Both the position numbers and the translations under genes were made by a program. DNA of 7,383 bases from NCBI GenBank assembly GCA_025355595.1, contig JANXZI010000398.1, positions 1 to 7,383 on the forward strand, read 5' to 3'. This DNA comes from Spartobacteria bacterium. Its GTDB lineage: Bacteria; Verrucomicrobiota; Verrucomicrobiia; Chthoniobacterales; Chthoniobacteraceae. Within the stretch, counting starts at the first letter, position 1. Each line of letters opens with the position of its first letter. Shown here one piece after another: positions 4,243 through 7,383 of the stretch. A model generated the notes under the pieces. It made no database searches. It was not told where the DNA came from and was given only the letters and a program-made list of their open reading frames with translations.

Positions 4243-6456
4243 ATGAAACGCCGCCCACTCCACACACTGCTCGCGCTCGCGCTGGCAACGTCATTTGTCG
4301 CCTGCGACAAGAAACCCGACCCGACCGTCAAACCGCCCGCCGATCCCGCCAAGTCCACGCCCGCGGAACCTGTGAAGACCACCGAGCCCGGAAAGCCCGT
4401 GGAACCGCCGAAAACCACGGCAACGGAACCCGCTGCCACGCCCGCCAAAGTCTCTGCCATCAGCGCGACCTACGGCTTCGCGGCGATGCTGCCGAAGGAC
4501 GTCGAGGGCTTCTCGGTGAACTACCGCCTGCACGATCTCTGGGTGAAGCTGGCCGGGAGCAACTGGGCAAAGACGCTGCTGAACATCCCCGGGCTGAAGG
4601 ACGATCCGAAATTTCAGGAGGCGATCCAGAAGTGGAATTCGCCCGAGGCGGAGAAGGGCAAGGCGATTTTTGAAGCGCTGCTCGGCAACGAGATCGTCGC
4701 CGCGGAGCCTGCGGGCTTCACGGGAAAATTTCTGCCGTGGGTAAATCTCATCGGCGAACTCCAGGGCATCCAGATGCAGCACCTGCTCATGACCGGGATG
4801 AGTGGGGGGCAGCCGCCCGATCCCACGAAGATCTTCCGCGACGCCGCGCCGGAGATCATCCCTTCCCTCTTGAAATGCGACATCCCACCGGTCCTGCTCG
4901 CTTTCAAGGCCGTGAAGTCCAAGGCGGACATTGATGGCGGCCTGGCGATGGTCACCGCTCAGCTCGGCGCAAAGCTCCCGCCCGGCGTGACGTTCGGCAA
5001 CTTCAAGGTCGCGGACAAATATGATTTCACAAACATCACCCTCGACGCCGCGAAGCTCGTCGAGGCCATGCAGGAGGAGAAGATCCGCGCCCAGCTCGCG
5101 GAACTCATCGGCAACGAGGGCAAGGCCAAGGAGGCCGTCGAATCGCTCAAGAAAAAGCGGATCGAAATCGCCTGGGGCTGGGTCGGCGACTACCTCGTCC
5201 TCTCGCTCGGCAGCGATCACGCCCATGTGAAACTCGCCGGCAGCGTTGCCGACAGCGCGCTCGCCATCGCCCCGGTCGCGCGCCGCGCGGCGCAATTTGC
5301 GGACAAGCAGCCGCTCGGCTTCGGCTATGCGAGCGTGGCCATGCAGGAGAAGCTGCACGGGAAGATCGAGTTTGCCGACAAGTTCAAGAAGCTGTCCGAC
5401 GAACTCACCACGCTGCTCAAGCCCGAGGCCATCGCCGCGATGCAGGCCGATGTGAGGAAATTCGAGGGCAAGGTCCAGTCGCTCGCGAGCCGGAAGTTTG
5501 ATCCGTTGGTCAGCGTGGGCTACTGGGAGGCCGGCCTCCGCGGTGAAGCCTTCGGCGGCGGGCAGCAGACGCAGTTCGACACTGGCAAGCCGCTCGCGTT
5601 CGCATCGCTCTTCACGAAGACCGTGTTCATTTTCGCCAATGGCCGCACGAACCCCGCGGACAACGGCAAGATGGCCGACCTGCTCGAGGACGGCGCGGTG
5701 ATTCTCTGGGGCTGGTATGAAAAATTCGGCAAGACCATGGTGCCCGAGAGTGAGCGCGCCGGAGCCACGATGATCGAGGCCATGGGCGTCCCGATGGTCA
5801 AGGACGTCTGGGCCTCCTCGCGGAAGCTCGCCAAGGCGCTCGGCGACGAGTCCGCATTCGTCCTCGATCTGAACGGCACCATGCCAAAAATGCCGATGAT
5901 CCCCGCCGAAATCGCCGACGGAAAAATCGCGCGCATCGCGTGGGTCGCCGAACTGAAGGACCGCGCCGGAGTGAGCGCCGCATGGGGCGGATTCGAGAAA
6001 GTTATCAAGCAGCTCGCCGCCTTCTCGCCGGAGGGCAAGCTGCCCGACCCCGTCATGAAAAAGGACGGCGACCTGGAGATCCACTCCATCGAGTTGCCGA
6101 TGCCCACGGACGACCTCCTGCCGCATATCGCCATCTCGAAGGATCGCTGGATCCTCAGCACCTCGCCCACCCTCTCGAAGGAAATCGCCTCGAAGGCGGC
6201 CGCCGCCGGCACTCCGCTCGGAGCCGAGGGCCGCATCCAGTTTCCTGCGCTCTGCGATTTCGCCGACGCATGGATGAAAATCGCCGACCGGGATCCAAAC
6301 GGCCCCTTCAAAGGCGAACAGGGTGGCACTTACCGCGCGATCGCCAACGATGTGATCCGACTCGTGCGCGCCATCCAGTCCGTCGAATGGCGCGTCTTCA
6401 GCGAAGCCGGCGAAAACCGCGAGAGCGTCTGGCTCAAGCTCGAAGACATCAAGTAA
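4243..6456 (+). CDS. Predicted lipoprotein of unknown function, 737 residues
   Basis: I do not recognise a specific family. The N-terminus has a basic start, a hydrophobic core (HTLLALALATSFVA) and Cys21, which fits a lipoprotein signal although Phe at -3 is atypical; Asp22 follows the Cys. A linker rich in Pro, Thr and Lys runs from about 25 to 68, as in surface-tethered proteins. The rest is a soluble alternating helix/strand protein without further membrane segments. Two similar stretches about 318 residues apart, GDYLVLSLGS (315-324) and KDRWILSTSP (633-642), hint that the body is two related halves. That layout resembles DUF3352-type exported proteins, but this is a weak impression. The gene is monocistronic, divergent from the aldolase operon and convergent with the ABC ATPase. 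The ATG lacks a Shine-Dalgarno sequence and is preceded by ccaaat. The opposite strand is also open over almost the whole length, but that frame has composition typical of a shadow. Confidence 0.85.
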   Translation: MKRRPLHTLLALALATSFVACDKKPDPTVKPPADPAKSTPAEPVKTTEPGKPVEPPKTTATEPAATPAKVSAISATYGFAAMLPKDVEGFSVNYRLHDLWVKLAGSNWAKTLLNIPGLKDDPKFQEAIQKWNSPEAEKGKAIFEALLGNEIVAAEPAGFTGKFLPWVNLIGELQGIQMQHLLMTGMSGGQPPDPTKIFRDAAPEIIPSLLKCDIPPVLLAFKAVKSKADIDGGLAMVTAQLGAKLPPGVTFGNFKVADKYDFTNITLDAAKLVEAMQEEKIRAQLAELIGNEGKAKEAVESLKKKRIEIAWGWVGDYLVLSLGSDHAHVKLAGSVADSALAIAPVARRAAQFADKQPLGFGYASVAMQEKLHGKIEFADKFKKLSDELTTLLKPEAIAAMQADVRKFEGKVQSLASRKFDPLVSVGYWEAGLRGEAFGGGQQTQFDTGKPLAFASLFTKTVFIFANGRTNPADNGKMADLLEDGAVILWGWYEKFGKTMVPESERAGATMIEAMGVPMVKDVWASSRKLAKALGDESAFVLDLNGTMPKMPMIPAEIADGKIARIAWVAELKDRAGVSAAWGGFEKVIKQLAAFSPEGKLPDPVMKKDGDLEIHSIELPMPTDDLLPHIAISKDRWILSTSPTLSKEIASKAAAAGTPLGAEGRIQFPALCDFADAWMKIADRDPNGPFKGEQGGTYRAIANDVIRLVRAIQSVEWRVFSEAGENRESVWLKLEDIK

Positions 6457-6464
6457 CCTCATAG

Positions 6465-6484
6465 CCGCGCTCGTGAGAGCGCGG
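6465..6484. terminator. GNRA-loop hairpin between convergent genes
   Basis: Ccgcgctc (6465-6472) and gagcgcgg (6477-6484) form a perfect 8-bp stem closed by a gtga tetraloop, which is a GNRA-type loop in the + strand RNA. It begins 8 bases after the lipoprotein stop and lies 13 bases past the ATPase stop on the other strand. There is no T-run on either side, so by itself it is more like an mRNA 3'-end stabiliser or a weak bidirectional terminator. A stronger + strand terminator follows at 6542-6580. Confidence 0.6.
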
Positions 6485-6497
6485 GGCGTCGGGCGGA

Positions 6498-7232
6498 TCA
6501 ATACCGCAGAACCTTCGCCAGAAAATCACGGCACTCCGCCGACTGCGGCGCATCGAAAAGGTGCGCCGCAGTTTTTTTTTCCACAATCTTTCCCTCAGCG
6601 AGAAAGGCCACCGTGTCGCCGACGCGGCGTGCAAATCCCATCTCGTGCGTGACCAGGATGAAGCTGCGGCCCTCGGCCTTCAGCTCCTCGATCAGTTCGA
6701 GTACCTCCGCCGTCATCTCCGGATCGAGCGCCGAGGTCGGCTCATCAAAAAGCAGCAGCCGCGGCTGCGCGGCGATCGCGCGCGCGATGGCCACGCGCTG
6801 CTTCTGCCCGCCGGAAAGTTCCGCCGGTTTCTTCGCCGCGTGCGCGTCGAGTGCGAACCGCCGCAGCGTCGTCATCGCCGTCTCGCGCGCCTGCTCCGGC
6901 GAGTTCCCATGCACCTTCTCGAGCGCGAGCGTGATGTTCTCCAGCGCCGTGAGGTGCGGGAAAAGGTTGAATGCCTGAAACACAATCCCGAGCCGCCGCC
7001 GATGCGCGCGCAATTTTTCCTCCGACGAATAATCCACCGTCTCGCCATCGAACGACACACTCCCCTCGTCCGGCGCCTCCAGCCCCGCGATCGTCCGCAG
7101 CAGCGTGCTCTTCCCCCCACCGGACGGCCCGATGAAGACGACCGCATTTGCCTCGCCGAAGTCCGCCGTGATCCCATCGAGCACCGTCTTCCCCGCGAAA
7201 GATTTTCGCACACCGTCGAGTCGCAGCTTCAT
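6498..7232 (-). CDS. ABC transporter ATP-binding protein, polar amino acid type
   Basis: This 244-residue cytoplasmic ATPase would power import of a small solute with a permease and binding protein. Motifs in order are Walker A GPSGGGKST (35-43), Q-loop Gln86 (VFQAFNLFPHLTALENI), signature LSGGQKQR (139-146), Walker B LLLFDEPTSALDPE (159-172), and switch His196 (VTHEM). The FNLFPHLT wording and the C-terminal FLAKVL are characteristic of the GlnQ/HisP family for polar amino acids; the actual substrate cannot be read from the ATPase. The length matches the family norm. I chose the ATG at 7232, where homology starts (MKLRLDGVRKSF); a TTG at 7271 would add 13 residues. A GGAGG lies 14 bases before the ATG, rather far for a ribosome site. 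Near the end, Lys219-Lys220 are encoded in a run of nine A's directly before a strong stem-loop; on the other strand this is a + strand terminator. No permease is seen downstream. Confidence 0.93.
   Translation of the reverse strand: MKLRLDGVRKSFAGKTVLDGITADFGEANAVVFIGPSGGGKSTLLRTIAGLEAPDEGSVSFDGETVDYSSEEKLRAHRRRLGIVFQAFNLFPHLTALENITLALEKVHGNSPEQARETAMTTLRRFALDAHAAKKPAELSGGQKQRVAIARAIAAQPRLLLFDEPTSALDPEMTAEVLELIEELKAEGRSFILVTHEMGFARRVGDTVAFLAEGKIVEKKTAAHLFDAPQSAECRDFLAKVLRY
6542..6580 (+). terminator. Intrinsic terminator for the lipoprotein gene, embedded antisense in the ATPase gene
   Basis: On the + strand, actgcggcgca (6542-6552) and tgcgccgcagt (6562-6572) form a perfect 11-bp stem with a 9-nt loop, followed directly by T's; the T-run 6572-6580 is nine long. 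This is the canonical shape of a Rho-independent terminator. It lies 86 nt past the lipoprotein stop and inside the last codons of the convergent ATPase gene (about residues 219-230). The lipoprotein mRNA would therefore overlap the 3' end of the ATPase mRNA by about 80 nt. Confidence 0.8.
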
Positions 7233-7349
7233 GCGGTTGAACGCGACCTCCGGGCGCGTTTCCAAATGCAAGACTTGCGTGCAATGCAGCGCGGCAACGG
7301 CATCCGTGAACCGTGCGCCACCGCGCGCCCGCCGAAGCGTGCCCGGAGG
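7233..7349 (-). other. Region upstream of the ABC ATPase, no gene assigned
   Basis: Upstream of the ATPase start, 117 bases separate its ATG from a TGA (7352-7350) in the same frame. The stretch is GC-rich and shows no clear -35/-10 pair. A second frame is open from the window edge to a TGA that overlaps the ATPase ATG (stop 7231-7229), which would be an ATGA junction, but its translation is dominated by Arg and looks like non-coding GC-rich sequence. It is probably a spacer within a transporter operon. Confidence 0.3.
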
Positions 7350-7383
7350 TCACGCTCCACCTCGTTTCCGCCGCAGGTTGAAA
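7350..7383 (-). CDS. Possible C-terminal end of an upstream transporter gene (partial)
   Basis: Read from the window edge on the minus strand, one frame gives FNLRRKRGGA and then TGA at 7352-7350. A short basic tail of this kind is common at the C-terminus of polar amino acid permeases, which often precede the ATPase gene. Eleven codons are far too few to identify a gene, so this is only a pointer to what may lie beyond the window. Confidence 0.2.
   Translation of the reverse strand, partial: FNLRRKRGGA

Noticed and set aside
4291..6501. A 736-codon open frame antisense to the lipoprotein gene
   Set aside because: It mirrors the lipoprotein gene almost end to end, has the Arg/His/Glu-rich composition typical of the complement of GC-rich codons, and shows no domain motif. 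The + strand frame has a signal peptide, a normal composition and its own terminator.
1..7383. Search for CRISPR, tRNA, rRNA, transposase, toxin-antitoxin or phage-defence genes
   Set aside because: No regularly spaced repeats, no cloverleaf-like segments, and no recombinase, nuclease or toxin motifs were recognised in any plausible frame. The window reads as core chromosomal sequence.

Overview
The window is a GC-rich bacterial chromosomal segment with six confidently called genes, laid out as two convergent pairs around one divergent promoter region. The gene content is housekeeping: a futalosine-pathway menaquinone enzyme, an MEP-pathway isoprenoid enzyme, a class II aldolase, a solute ABC transporter ATPase, and lineage-type exported proteins of unknown function. 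The combination of the futalosine pathway, high GC, a near absence of Shine-Dalgarno sequences and large GC-rich palindromes between genes suggests Verrucomicrobiota or a related PVC bacterium. This is an inference from style, not a marker-based assignment.

Layout. Positions 1-38 hold a perfect 17-bp palindrome. mqnC (138-1217, +) runs toward ispE. Its stop codon and the ispE stop codon both lie in the arms of one large inverted repeat (1213-1311). A tight minus-strand operon reads from about 4007 down to 1307 in the order class II fructose-bisphosphate aldolase, small secreted protein, membrane-anchored rhodanese-like protein, ispE. Its junctions are ATGA (4-nt overlap), a 3-nt gap and TGATG (1-nt overlap), which strongly implies cotranscription and coupled translation. 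After a 235-nt divergent intergenic region (4008-4242), a 737-residue predicted lipoprotein of unknown function (4243-6456, +) runs toward a polar-amino-acid-type ABC transporter ATPase (6498-7232, -). A classic hairpin plus nine T's that would end the lipoprotein transcript is embedded antisense in the last codons of that ATPase gene. The right edge may hold the last codons of the next transporter gene.

How the genes relate. The aldolase makes or consumes triose phosphates, and glyceraldehyde 3-phosphate is a precursor of the MEP pathway in which IspE acts. MqnC serves menaquinone synthesis, whose side chain is an isoprenoid, so the left half of the window has a loose quinone/isoprenoid theme. 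The rhodanese-like protein has Asp where the catalytic Cys should be, so it is probably not a sulfurtransferase.

I see no phage, CRISPR, toxin-antitoxin, insertion sequence, tRNA or rRNA. I do not see a convincing new multi-gene system. The items most worth a second look are the stop-codon-sharing inverted repeat, the terminator embedded in coding sequence next to an A9 slippery tract, the active-site-lacking rhodanese in the aldolase-ispE operon, and the orphan lipoprotein.
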